Source of the DNA: Prado023 sp963747335
GTDB taxonomy: Bacteria; Actinomycetota; Actinomycetes; S36-B12; CAIYMF01
Assembly: GCA_963747335.1 (NCBI GenBank)
Contig: CAVVEV010000012.1
Location: forward strand, 620,001 to 684,000
Direction: 5' to 3'
DNA length: 64,000 bases
The notes under the pieces are model-generated. The model made no database searches. It was not told where the DNA came from and saw only the letters and a program-made list of their open reading frames with translations. Each line of letters opens with the position of its first letter. The first letter of the stretch is position 1. A program made the translations under genes and the position numbers. Positions 37,892 to 45,811 of this stretch are shown here, piece by piece.

Positions 37892-38283
37892 GCGCCAACT
37901 GGCTCGGCCTGGCCGCCGCCGTGCTGCTGCTCGTCTTCGTGCTCGAGCTGCTGCGCCGGGGGATCCTGAGGGAGCGTTTCGCTGCTCTCTGGCTGGCCGT
38001 CTGCGCCATCCTCGGGCTCGTCGCGCTCTTCCCCAGCCTGTTGCGCGGCGCTGCCGACACCCTCGGGTTCGAGCTTCCCTCGAACCTGCTGTTCTTCTCG
38101 GCCATCGTGTTCCTCCTCCTGGTCTGCGTTCAGCTGAGCTACGAGGTGTCGCGCCTGGAGGCGCGGACCCGACGGCTGGCCGAGGATCTCGCGCTGCTCA
38201 CCGTGACCGTGCAAGATGCTCGTAGCGAGCCCCCAGGCGTCCAGCCGCCTCGGGCGGAGAGGACCGACGATGGACCAGGCTGA
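37888..38283 (+). CDS. DUF2304 membrane protein
   Basis: 131 residues. Three hydrophobic segments: LGLAAAVLLLVFVLELLRRG, FAALWLAVCAILGLVALFPSL and LLFFSAIVFLLLVCVQLSYEV. A short coiled-coil tail follows (LEARTRRLAEDLALL). This matches DUF2304. It overlaps the GT2 gene by 4 bases and is overlapped at its end by the AI-2E permease gene. Likely partner or anchor of the GT2 enzyme. Confidence 0.85.
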   Translation: MSANWLGLAAAVLLLVFVLELLRRGILRERFAALWLAVCAILGLVALFPSLLRGAADTLGFELPSNLLFFSAIVFLLLVCVQLSYEVSRLEARTRRLAEDLALLTVTVQDARSEPPGVQPPRAERTDDGPG

Positions 38284-39565
38284 CGCCCTCGAACCCGGAT
38301 CGGCTCCTGGGATCGCGCCCCGGGTCTCCCCAGAATCCGCGACCGGCGACGTGACCCTGCCCACGCTGCCCTGGGCGATCACCGACACGGCCGACGATCG
38401 GAGCCTGCCCCCCTGGTTCCGTCGCGCGGTGATCCTCGTCCTCGTCCTCGTGGCTGCGTCGAAGGTCGTCCTCTGGGGCTTCGGTCAGTTGACCTCGTTC
38501 TGGTACACGCTCTTCTTCTCGTTCTTCATCGGGCTGGCCATGGAGCCGGTGGTCAACTACCTGCAACGCCGGGGCATCCGCCGCGGGGTGGGGACCTTCA
38601 TGGTGATGGGCGGACTGATCGTCGCCGCCGTGGCCTTCTTCACCGTCTTCGGCGCCCTCCTGGCCGACCAGTTGTCGGCCTTGGTGTTCAGCCTTCCCTC
38701 GGTCCTGGCCACGGTCCTCGAATGGTCCAACGAGCGGTTCGGCACCCAGTTGGATCCCAACGAGATCCTCAACAGCTTCGGCCTGGGCGCCAAGGACATC
38801 GCCAACATCGCCCAGAGCCTGGGCGTTGGCCTGCTCGGCGTCCTCGGGACCGCGGTCAACTGGGTCTTCTCGCTGTTCACGATCATGCTCTTCTCGTTCT
38901 ACTTCGCCGCCGACGGCCCCAGCTTCCGGCGCACCATCGCCTCCTGGCTTCCGCCCAAGCGGCAGCGGACCTTCCTCACCGTGGTCGACATCTCCACCCA
39001 GAAGGCAGGCAGCTATGTGATCTCCCGCGGGCTGCTGGCGATGATCAGCGCCATCTTCCACGGGATTGCGTTCTACCTCCTCGACCTCCCCTACTGGCTG
39101 CCCATGGCCCTCTGGGTGGGTCTGGTCTCCCAGTTCATCCCGACGATCGGCACCTACCTCGCCGGGGCCCTGCCGGTGATCATCGCCCTGGTCGAGGGCG
39201 ACCCGATCAAGGCCCTGATCGTGCTCCTTGTGGTCGTGGGCTACCAGCAGGTCGAGAACTACCTGGTCGCCCCCCGGATCACCCGGACAACCCTGGAGAT
39301 CCACCCCGCGGTGGCCTTCGGCTCGGTGATCGCCGGTGCGGCCCTCTTCGGCATCACGGGTGCCCTGCTGGCCATACCCGTCGTGGCCACGGTCCAGTCG
39401 GTGGTCAGCGTCTACGGACGTCGATACGAGCTCGTCGAGGAGTTCGGCGGCACGCCCGGCGAGAGCGACCGCGACCGGGTCGAGGCCGCAATGCGCGCGG
39501 CTGACTCGAAGTACTCCGGCACCCGCGCCGTCGAACGCTCGGCCACCCCGGCCGATGAGGTCTGA
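38270..39565 (+). CDS. AI-2E family transporter
   Basis: 431 residues with about eight transmembrane helices. It contains LTSFWYTLFFSFFIGLAMEPVV, GVGLLGVLGTAVNWVFSLFTIMLFSFYFAADGP, LPYWLPMALWVGLVSQFIPTIG and the family block VGYQQVENYLVAPRITRTTLEIHP, then AVAFGSVIAGAALFGITGALLAIPV. The family includes TqsA and Na+/H+ antiporters; the transported solute is unknown. ATG 38270 lies inside the end of DUF2304, with GGAGAGGAC upstream. Confidence 0.9.
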   Translation: MDQADALEPGSAPGIAPRVSPESATGDVTLPTLPWAITDTADDRSLPPWFRRAVILVLVLVAASKVVLWGFGQLTSFWYTLFFSFFIGLAMEPVVNYLQRRGIRRGVGTFMVMGGLIVAAVAFFTVFGALLADQLSALVFSLPSVLATVLEWSNERFGTQLDPNEILNSFGLGAKDIANIAQSLGVGLLGVLGTAVNWVFSLFTIMLFSFYFAADGPSFRRTIASWLPPKRQRTFLTVVDISTQKAGSYVISRGLLAMISAIFHGIAFYLLDLPYWLPMALWVGLVSQFIPTIGTYLAGALPVIIALVEGDPIKALIVLLVVVGYQQVENYLVAPRITRTTLEIHPAVAFGSVIAGAALFGITGALLAIPVVATVQSVVSVYGRRYELVEEFGGTPGESDRDRVEAAMRAADSKYSGTRAVERSATPADEV

Positions 39566-39594
39566 GGCCGCCGCCAGCGGCCCGTCAGGCCGAG

Positions 39595-40245
39595 GTGAAC
39601 GACACCAATCAGGCGCGGGCGCGCCTGACAGGGCCCGCACCGGAGATCGCACCGCGCCTCCTGGGATCCGTACTGATCAGCGACCTCGGGCCCCGGGTCA
39701 CCCTGCGGATCACTGAGGTCGAGGCCTATGCCGGGGTCGGGCTCGACCCTGGGTCCCATGCGCACCGGCGACAGACACCGCGGAACGCAGCGATGTTCGG
39801 ACCACCGGGACACGCCTACGTCTACTTCACCTACGGGATGCACTGGTGCTTGAACGTGGTGGCGCACCCGCCGGGCGAGGCCGGCGCGGTGCTGATCCGG
39901 GCCGGCGAGGTGATCGAGGGCGCGCCCACGGCGCGCAGCCGTCGGCCGGCGTCGCGCACTGACAAGGACCTTGCCCGAGGGCCGGCTCGCCTGGCAGCCG
40001 CCCTCGGAGTCACGCGCGACCAGGACGGGATCGACCTGTTGAGCCCGCAGAGCCCGCTTCGACTGGCGCTGGACATCTCTGCACCTGAGCCCACATCCAT
40101 CGGGGCGGGGCCTCGAACTGGCGTCGCCGGCACCGGGGCCCTGACCCCCTGGCGGTTCTGGCTGGTGGCCGATCCGACGGTGAGCCCGCACAGACCGGCC
40201 ACCCCGCGAGTCAGACCCCCAGGAGCAGGATCGGGTTCCCGTTGA
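39595..40245 (+). CDS. 3-methyladenine DNA glycosylase (alkyladenine glycosylase family)
   Basis: 216 residues. Base-excision repair of alkylated purines. Typical blocks: APRLLGSVLISDLG, RITEVEAYAGVGLDPGSHAHR (catalytic Glu in TEVEAY), TPRNAAMFGPPGHAYVYFTYG, MHWCLNVV and AGAVLIRAGEVI. The GTG start at 39595 follows GAG. The 3' end overlaps the convergent glycoside hydrolase gene by 35 bases, and the last ~20 residues are poorly conserved and Pro-rich. Confidence 0.9.
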   Translation: MNDTNQARARLTGPAPEIAPRLLGSVLISDLGPRVTLRITEVEAYAGVGLDPGSHAHRRQTPRNAAMFGPPGHAYVYFTYGMHWCLNVVAHPPGEAGAVLIRAGEVIEGAPTARSRRPASRTDKDLARGPARLAAALGVTRDQDGIDLLSPQSPLRLALDISAPEPTSIGAGPRTGVAGTGALTPWRFWLVADPTVSPHRPATPRVRPPGAGSGSR

Positions 40246-41479
40246 CCTTGACCTTCTGCCCCGGAGTCACCGGGATCACGGCGCCGCTGAGCACCTGGTA
40301 GGCGCCCACGCCCTTGGGAATGGTCAACGTCCGCGTCTTGCTGGTGGCGTACACGATGGTGGAACGGGCGCCATCCTGGCCCTGGAGCTTGCACGAGCGG
40401 ATGGACTTCTTGTCCTTGCAGCCCATCCACCGCTTCCAGACCATCCAGTCCTGGACCGTCAGGAAGGCCGTCCCGGCCGACGTGATCTCCTTGGTGGTCG
40501 GATCGATCGCGTCGATGCCCAGGATGTGCGAGTCCCAGCCGTACCAGAAGACCCGGTAGACGCCGTTGCGCATGGAGTCGATGTAGGTGCGCGCAATCAT
40601 CCCGGCAGCCGTGTCACCGCTGTAGACGACCTGCTTCCAGCCCTGACCCAGGCCGCGGCGATCACCGTAGTTGACCTCGGTGTCCCAGATCGGGCCCTTG
40701 AAGCCGTACTTGCGGTAGAACGCCTTGGTCTTCTTGATGGTGTTGTCGCGCTTGGTCAGGTAGTTCGGCGTCTTGGAGTAGGGGTGGACGTTGACCGCGT
40801 CGATCGGCCAGCGCGCCTTCTTCATGCGCGCGGCGAAGTCCTTCCAGAACTTGGGCCGACGGGTGAAGGCGCCGTAGGTGATACTCGGGGCGAGTACCTT
40901 GGCGTTGGGATCGGCCGACTTGATGGCCCGCGAGCCCTTGATCACCAGGTCGGCCAACTGCTTGGACGTCCCGGTCCAGTAGATCTTGAGGTTGGCCTCG
41001 TTCCACATGTCGTACGAGGTGATCCTCCCCCGGTAGCGCGCCGCCACTTCGTAGGCGAAGTTCGTGAAGTAGGCGATGTTGGCGGGCTCGGAGGCCGACC
41101 CGTTGCCGATCGGCCCGGGCTGGTTGGGTTGGGCCGCTGCCCACACCGGGGTGTGTCCGAACGCATACTGGATCTCGGGGATGCTGGCCGCCTGCGCGTT
41201 GGCCACCGCGGCGTCAAGCGGCGCCCAGTTGATGGGCTGATTCGGATCCGGCTGCAGCACGGCCCACGCCACGCCGCTATCCCACAGCCGTACAGCCCCC
41301 ATCTTCACATTTGGCGCCCCATTGCTAAGGCCGTGATAATGCATTCCGAACAATTCCTTAGGAACAATCGGCTTGGATTTTGCCTGGGCCGCTCCGACCG
41401 GAAGTAGCGTGCTCACAAGCAGCACGGAGAGCACCCCAACAATTCCACGGACAATTGTTCGCCCCACCCCTGAATTCAT
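40211..41479 (-). CDS. Secreted glycoside hydrolase (clan GH-A-like, GH39/cellulase fold)
   Basis: 422 residues. Signal peptide GIVGVLSVLLVSTLLPVGAA then QAKS. TIM-barrel features: SYDMWNEANLKIYW supplies the acid/base Glu of the NE motif, and GPIWDTEVNYGD a likely nucleophile Glu. The C-terminal ~100 residues look like a small beta domain ending LLLGV. It is Lys-rich compared with neighbours. The first ~65 codons use AT-rich codons (AAT, ATT, CTT, CCA, CAT, TAT), whereas the rest follows genomic GC-rich usage, which suggests mosaic or recent transfer. ATG overlaps the glycosyltransferase stop (ATGA). Substrate unknown. Confidence 0.82.
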   Translation of the reverse strand: MNSGVGRTIVRGIVGVLSVLLVSTLLPVGAAQAKSKPIVPKELFGMHYHGLSNGAPNVKMGAVRLWDSGVAWAVLQPDPNQPINWAPLDAAVANAQAASIPEIQYAFGHTPVWAAAQPNQPGPIGNGSASEPANIAYFTNFAYEVAARYRGRITSYDMWNEANLKIYWTGTSKQLADLVIKGSRAIKSADPNAKVLAPSITYGAFTRRPKFWKDFAARMKKARWPIDAVNVHPYSKTPNYLTKRDNTIKKTKAFYRKYGFKGPIWDTEVNYGDRRGLGQGWKQVVYSGDTAAGMIARTYIDSMRNGVYRVFWYGWDSHILGIDAIDPTTKEITSAGTAFLTVQDWMVWKRWMGCKDKKSIRSCKLQGQDGARSTIVYATSKTRTLTIPKGVGAYQVLSGAVIPVTPGQKVKVNGNPILLLGV

Positions 41480-43725
41480 GGGGCCATCGAATCACGAGTT
41501 TCGTCGGCGGTCAAACTACTCAGCGATTTAGACCCATCCGGCGCGCCGCCTGCCCCAGCCGGATCCGCAGACCCCGCCCGGGCACCAGCATCGCCCGCCC
41601 GGTCGACGACAGGGGCAAGGACCCAACGACCTGCCACCTGCAGGGCCCGCACCCGGCCTGCCTCGAGGTTCACCGGAGCGACCATGCGCAGGGATCGCCC
41701 GACGGCGAGCCACACCAGGGCCGGCGCTGACCCGATGCGTTGCAGATCCGCCAGCGCGGCCGCGTCCCACTCGACAACACCCGCGGCCGTCCCGAGGGCA
41801 CCCGTCGGACCCGTCGGGCCCGTCGACCGCTCGGTCATCCGGAACCGGCCGACCGCGACGGAGCGCTCCCCGGCCCCGGCTGCGACAGCCAGCTCCGAGC
41901 CCCCGGTCAGGACGAGCCCAGGGAGCAGGTCCAAGGCCACCTCCATCGCCGCCCCGTTGCCGCCCACCACGCGTGCGCTGCCGATCGGGATGTCGGAGAG
42001 CACGGTGACATCCTCATCCACGGTGGCGCGGACGCTCGTCACCCGCCCGGTCACGGCAACGGACTCAGGTTCGGGCAGCCTTCGCACGGCGCCCCCCTCC
42101 TCGTCCCAGCCGATGAGCACCGGACCAGCCGCCGTGGGGGCGACGGTCACGGGCAATCCATGTCCGACCACCGGCACGATCGCGGCCCCCGCGGTGCCCG
42201 CCACGAGCGCCGCTCCGGCCCGCCAGCTGGCGACACCCGACCAGGGCAGGAGGGCATGCACGTCCCGTGCGATCGGCAGGGTCACGGTTCCGGGCCCGTT
42301 CGCCCGAGTCCGCCCGTCATCCGGTTCTGCCAGGGGGACCCGGTCCCCTCCGGCGATCCCCACCTGCGTGGCGAGGTCAGCCTCGGCCCCACCCAGAGCC
42401 ACACCTGCCACCTCCAGCCCACCGCGGCGCACCCGCAGATCCTCGACCAGGAGCGCGGCCGCCGGGAGCTCGATCCGGGAAGCCACATCGGCGGCGAGGT
42501 CGAGCCACTGCCCCGCCACCACCTCCGGGCGCAGCCGCTCGGCGAAGGCCGGAGCCGCCTGGGACATCCGCCGCCACGTCGCGGGATCGGACAGCACGTC
42601 GACCACCGCAGCGGCCAGCTGCTCGATCGATCCATCGGCGACGACCCGGCCGTTCACCCCGTCCTCGACGAGTTCCGCCGGCCCGTAGTCGACGTCGTAG
42701 GCCACCACGGGCGTGCCGGCAGCGAGGCTCTCGGCGACAGCAAGGCCGAACCCCTCCCGGCGCGAGGTCATCACCGAGGCCGCCGCGCCTGCCAGCACCT
42801 CGATCGGGCTCTCAGTGAAGCCGGGGAACGACACGGTCTCCTCCAGCCCCAGCTCGCGGCGCAGGTCGAGCAGGTTCTCCAGCTCCGGTCCGCGGCCGTA
42901 CACGTCCAGCCGCAGCCCCGGGAGCCTCTGAGCGGCGAGTGCCACCGCGCGCATGGCGTGATCGACGCGCTTGACCGAGTCGAGCCGACCCACCTGGACC
43001 ACCCGCAAGGGGTCCCGGGCGACCTGCATGCCCGGCGGGGCCGGATCGACCATGTTGGGGATCACGTGGACCTCCAACCCAGGAACGTCCTCGCGCAGGT
43101 CGGCGGCCTGTCGGTGGGTCAGCGCGACCACCGCATCTGCGGCCGGGGCGAAGGGCAGGAGGCGGCCGGACAGTCGGGGTTGGCCGACCGGGCCGGCGTA
43201 GCGCGACCGGATCTGGCGCGCGCGCCTGGCTGGGGCGGCCTGCGCAGCGTCCCCCTCGTTCGACGGACCGCCCCTGCGATGCGCCAGGTGCACGGTCATC
43301 ACCCGCGCGATCCAGGGGTTGCGCATCATCGCCACGGGCGCGTAGGTGACCGGTGAGTCGGCGAACACCACCACACCGGGGAGCCGGCCGACGAGCCAAT
43401 CCAGCCAGTCGGCGACCCGGTCGTCGCGCGTGAACGTCTGATCGGTCCGCCGGCTCCACGAGGGTCTGAACCGCTTGTCCCGGCGCTGGTAGTGGTGCAC
43501 CGCTGTCGCGCGCGGCAGCCACTCCCGCTCGCGCCAGGCCTCGAGCGTCTCGTCGATCTCCGGCTGGGGATGGATGGTGGCGATGTGGATGTCCCATCCG
43601 GCCTCGTGGAAGGCCGAGAGCCGTCGCAGCCACGCGCGCGTCAGCCCCCCCTTCTGCTCGCGCAGGTTGCTGAAGACGAACAGCGCCACGGGGTGCCCAG
43701 TGAGGTCGGGACGGGTGTCGGGCAC
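41476..43725 (-). CDS. Family 4 glycosyltransferase with large C-terminal extension (TagE/TarM-like)
   Basis: 749 residues. The N-terminal half is a GT-B retaining enzyme: VALFVFSNLREQKGGLTRAW, VVQVGRLDSVKRVDHAMRAV, the EX7E-type segment SRREGFGLAVAESLAAGTPVV and YGPAELVEDGVNG. The N-terminal pattern recalls teichoic-acid alpha-glycosyltransferases. Residues ~420-749 form a beta-rich, Ala/Val/Gly-dominated domain without a recognised family. The start is GTG 43725. It is coupled to the glycoside hydrolase downstream, so the pair may build and trim the same wall polymer, which is inference. Confidence 0.82.
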   Translation of the reverse strand: MPDTRPDLTGHPVALFVFSNLREQKGGLTRAWLRRLSAFHEAGWDIHIATIHPQPEIDETLEAWREREWLPRATAVHHYQRRDKRFRPSWSRRTDQTFTRDDRVADWLDWLVGRLPGVVVFADSPVTYAPVAMMRNPWIARVMTVHLAHRRGGPSNEGDAAQAAPARRARQIRSRYAGPVGQPRLSGRLLPFAPAADAVVALTHRQAADLREDVPGLEVHVIPNMVDPAPPGMQVARDPLRVVQVGRLDSVKRVDHAMRAVALAAQRLPGLRLDVYGRGPELENLLDLRRELGLEETVSFPGFTESPIEVLAGAAASVMTSRREGFGLAVAESLAAGTPVVAYDVDYGPAELVEDGVNGRVVADGSIEQLAAAVVDVLSDPATWRRMSQAAPAFAERLRPEVVAGQWLDLAADVASRIELPAAALLVEDLRVRRGGLEVAGVALGGAEADLATQVGIAGGDRVPLAEPDDGRTRANGPGTVTLPIARDVHALLPWSGVASWRAGAALVAGTAGAAIVPVVGHGLPVTVAPTAAGPVLIGWDEEGGAVRRLPEPESVAVTGRVTSVRATVDEDVTVLSDIPIGSARVVGGNGAAMEVALDLLPGLVLTGGSELAVAAGAGERSVAVGRFRMTERSTGPTGPTGALGTAAGVVEWDAAALADLQRIGSAPALVWLAVGRSLRMVAPVNLEAGRVRALQVAGRWVLAPVVDRAGDAGARAGSADPAGAGGAPDGSKSLSSLTADETRDSMAP

Positions 43726-43810
43726 AGGGCGAGGATATCCGTCGCGAGGGCCGCGCTGGCCGCGTGAGAAGGGAATCCGTGGCACTCGATGCGCTCCGGA
43801 TCCGGCGACC

Positions 43811-43840
43811 GTTACCAAGTCGTTATGAACTTCTGCAGAA
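43811..43840 (+). promoter_or_regulatory. Candidate regulator sites upstream of the fasciclin gene
   Basis: Two elements ~90-115 bases upstream of the start codon. One is a direct repeat GTTAC-N6-GTTAT (43811-43826), the half-site layout of OmpR-type regulators such as GlnR or MtrA. The other is the 10-bp palindrome TTCTGCAGAA (43831-43840). The regulator identity is inference. Confidence 0.35.
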
Positions 43841-43926
43841 ACTGTGCATCCGCAGGCTGGAGGTGGGGCGAAGAACCCACTGAGAGCCGCAGAGCGTGGC
43901 TCGTGACAACACACTCAGGAGACACC

Positions 43927-44502
43927 ATGAACATCAAGCTCGCCGCCGCTGGTGGTATCGCCGCCCTGCTCTTCCTCTCCGGCTGCTCAAGCGACGCGGA
44001 GGAGGCTGTCGACACCGCCACAAGCGCGGCCGCCAGCGAGATGGCCTCCGAGGCCCCGGCCATGGAGGAGCCCGGCACCATCGTCGAGGTCGCTGCTTCC
44101 AACGAGGACTTCGAGACGCTCGTGGCCGCAGTCACCGCAGCCGGCCTGGCAGAGACCCTGTCCGGCGAGGGCCCCTTCACGGTCTTCGCGCCGACGGACG
44201 AGGCGTTCGAGGCCCTCCCCGAGGGCCTGCTCGACGCCCTGCTCCTTCCGGAGAACAAGGACGCCCTGACCTCCATCCTGACCTACCACGTGGTCTCCGG
44301 TGAGGTCATGGCCGCCGACGTCACCGCAGGCGACGTCCCGACGGTTGAGGGCTCGACCATCGCAATCACCACCGACGGTGGCGTGAAGGTCAACGAGGCG
44401 ACCGTCACTGCGACCGATGTCGATGCGTCCAACGGAGTCATCCACGTGATCGACACCGTCCTGGTTCCCCCGACGGTCGACCCGGCCTCGCTGCTCGGCT
44501 GA
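43927..44502 (+). CDS. Fasciclin-domain lipoprotein (MPT70/MPT83-like)
   Basis: 191 residues. Lipoprotein signal MNIKLAAAGGIAALLFLSGC with lipobox LSGC, then an Ala/Glu/Ser-rich spacer. One fasciclin domain follows: FETLVAAVTAAGLAETLSG, GPFTVFAPTDEAFEALPEG, LTYHVVSGEV and the closing NGVIHVIDTVLVPP. Surface-exposed and anchored in the membrane; the fold mediates adhesion in many organisms. It has AGGAG seven bases before ATG 43927 and a strong hairpin terminator, so it is monocistronic. Confidence 0.95.
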   Translation: MNIKLAAAGGIAALLFLSGCSSDAEEAVDTATSAAASEMASEAPAMEEPGTIVEVAASNEDFETLVAAVTAAGLAETLSGEGPFTVFAPTDEAFEALPEGLLDALLLPENKDALTSILTYHVVSGEVMAADVTAGDVPTVEGSTIAITTDGGVKVNEATVTATDVDASNGVIHVIDTVLVPPTVDPASLLG

Positions 44503-44536
44503 GTACCAGGAGCTGCAGGCCATCCCCCAGCAGCTG

Positions 44537-44572
44537 ACGAGGACCCGTCCGGGCGCCCGGGCGGGTCCTCGT
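44537..44572 (+). terminator. Strong hairpin terminator of the fasciclin gene
   Basis: Perfect 11-bp stem ACGAGGACCCG (44537-44547) / CGGGTCCTCGT (44562-44572). The 14-base loop is itself partly self-complementary (CCGGGCGCCCGG). It starts 35 bases after the stop codon and ends before the repeat element at 44584. Confidence 0.8.
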
Positions 44573-44583
44573 GCGTGAGACCG

Positions 44584-44672
44584 CCGATTTGATCCGACCC
44601 TCGGGCGCCCCCGGCGACTTCATCCAACTCTCAGGCCTCAGAACGGCATGAGAGTTGGATGAAATTGCAGTG
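44584..44672. repeat. Intergenic three-unit element, copy B
   Basis: Lies between the fasciclin terminator and the convergent ppk2. Unit 1 (44584-44610) includes GATTTGATCCGACCCTCGGG; unit 2 (44614-44640) reads GCGACTTCATCCAACTCTCA then GGCCTCA. Unit 3 (44649-44672) is inverted. TTCATCCAACTCTCA in unit 2 pairs over 15 bp with its reverse complement in unit 3. Unit 1 matches unit 1 of copy A (25880) at 18 of 23 aligned positions. Unit spacing and the direct-direct-inverted order are the same in both copies. Confidence 0.85.
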
Positions 44673-44713
44673 GCGCGCCCGGGGGCCCCGCACCCACTCG
44701 GAGAATCCGCCCC

Positions 44714-45676
44714 TCAGTGCTCGCCCTCGCGTTGGCGTGGGTGCTCGCCGGCCTCGGCCGCTATCTCGAGGTCGCCGGCGTGGTCGGGGACGAACGTCTG
44801 GGTGTTGCGGGGCGGGCGCTGGTACCCGGTCGTCGGCGGTCGGTGCGGCAGCTCGAGGCGGGCCCGCTCGACGTGGGTGTAGGGGATCGTGCTCAACAGG
44901 TGATGGATGGCGTTGACCCGAGCGCGACGCTTGTCGTCGGACTCCACCACGTACCAGGGCGCGTTCAGGGTGTCGGTGTGCACGAACATGTCGTCCTTGG
45001 CCCGGGAGTAGTCCTCCCAACGGGTGATCGACTCCAGGTCCATCGGCGAGAGCTTCCAGCGCCGCATCGGGTCATCCAGGCGCGACCGGAAGCGGGCCTC
45101 CTGCTCCTCGTCGGAGACGCTGAACCAGTACTTGCGCAGCAGGATTCCGTCCTCGACGAGCATCCGCTCGAAGATCGGCGCCTGGTGCAGGAACCGGCGG
45201 TACTCGTCGGCGCTGCAGAAGCCCATGACCCGCTCGACGCCCGCGCGGTTGTACCAGGAGCGGTCGAACAGGGCGATCTCCCCGGCGGCCGGCAGGTGCG
45301 GGACGTAGCGCTGGAAGTACCACTGGGACAGCTCGCGCTCGGTGGGCGCCGGGAGCGCCACGATTCGTGCGACGCGCGGGTTCAGGTACTGGGAGATCCG
45401 CTGGATGGTCCCGCCCTTGCCGGCGGCGTCGCGGCCCTCGAAGATGACCACGAGCCGGGCACCGGTGGTGCGCACCCACTCCTGCATCTCCACCAGCTCG
45501 GCCTGAAGCCGGAACAGCTCGAGCTCGTAGAGCGCCTTGTTCATGCGCTTCACCTTGCGCCGTGCACCGGACTCCTCGATGTCGTGCGGCCGCGGCAGTG
45601 AGCCCTCCTCGAGCAGGTGTTCCATCTGGTCGTCGGTGAGGGACTCGACGTGCTCCTTGTGCGCCTTCTTGCTCAT
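44714..45676 (-). CDS. ppk2: Polyphosphate kinase 2
   Basis: 320 residues. Uses polyphosphate to phosphorylate nucleotides (ADP or GDP, or the reverse). Walker A is FEGRDAAGKGGTIQRI; the lid and Walker B region is ALFDRSWYNRAGVERVMGF. The family core continues through FLHQAPIFERMLVEDGILL, KYWFSVSDEEQEARF, WKLSPMDLESITRWEDYSRA and NAPWYVVESDDKRRARVNAI. One domain only (short class). ATG at 45676. The gene is divergent from the P450 gene with 135 bases between; ppa is about 14 kb away. Confidence 0.95.
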   Translation of the reverse strand: MSKKAHKEHVESLTDDQMEHLLEEGSLPRPHDIEESGARRKVKRMNKALYELELFRLQAELVEMQEWVRTTGARLVVIFEGRDAAGKGGTIQRISQYLNPRVARIVALPAPTERELSQWYFQRYVPHLPAAGEIALFDRSWYNRAGVERVMGFCSADEYRRFLHQAPIFERMLVEDGILLRKYWFSVSDEEQEARFRSRLDDPMRRWKLSPMDLESITRWEDYSRAKDDMFVHTDTLNAPWYVVESDDKRRARVNAIHHLLSTIPYTHVERARLELPHRPPTTGYQRPPRNTQTFVPDHAGDLEIAAEAGEHPRQREGEH

Positions 45677-45811
45677 GGGCTCAGCGTAGCCAGCAGCATG
45701 CGCCGAGGGCGGGGCTGTGCCGCCGGCCGAGGCCCTGATCTCGGCCGGGATCCCACGGACCGTGAACGGCCCCCGCCCCCACGGAGGGCTCCCAACCGGC
45801 ACTATGTCGCC

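Noticed and set aside
39595..41479. Fusion or misassembly between the glycosylase and glycoside hydrolase because they overlap by 35 bases
   Set aside because: Both reading frames are intact and convergent; the overlap only affects a non-conserved C-terminal tail.
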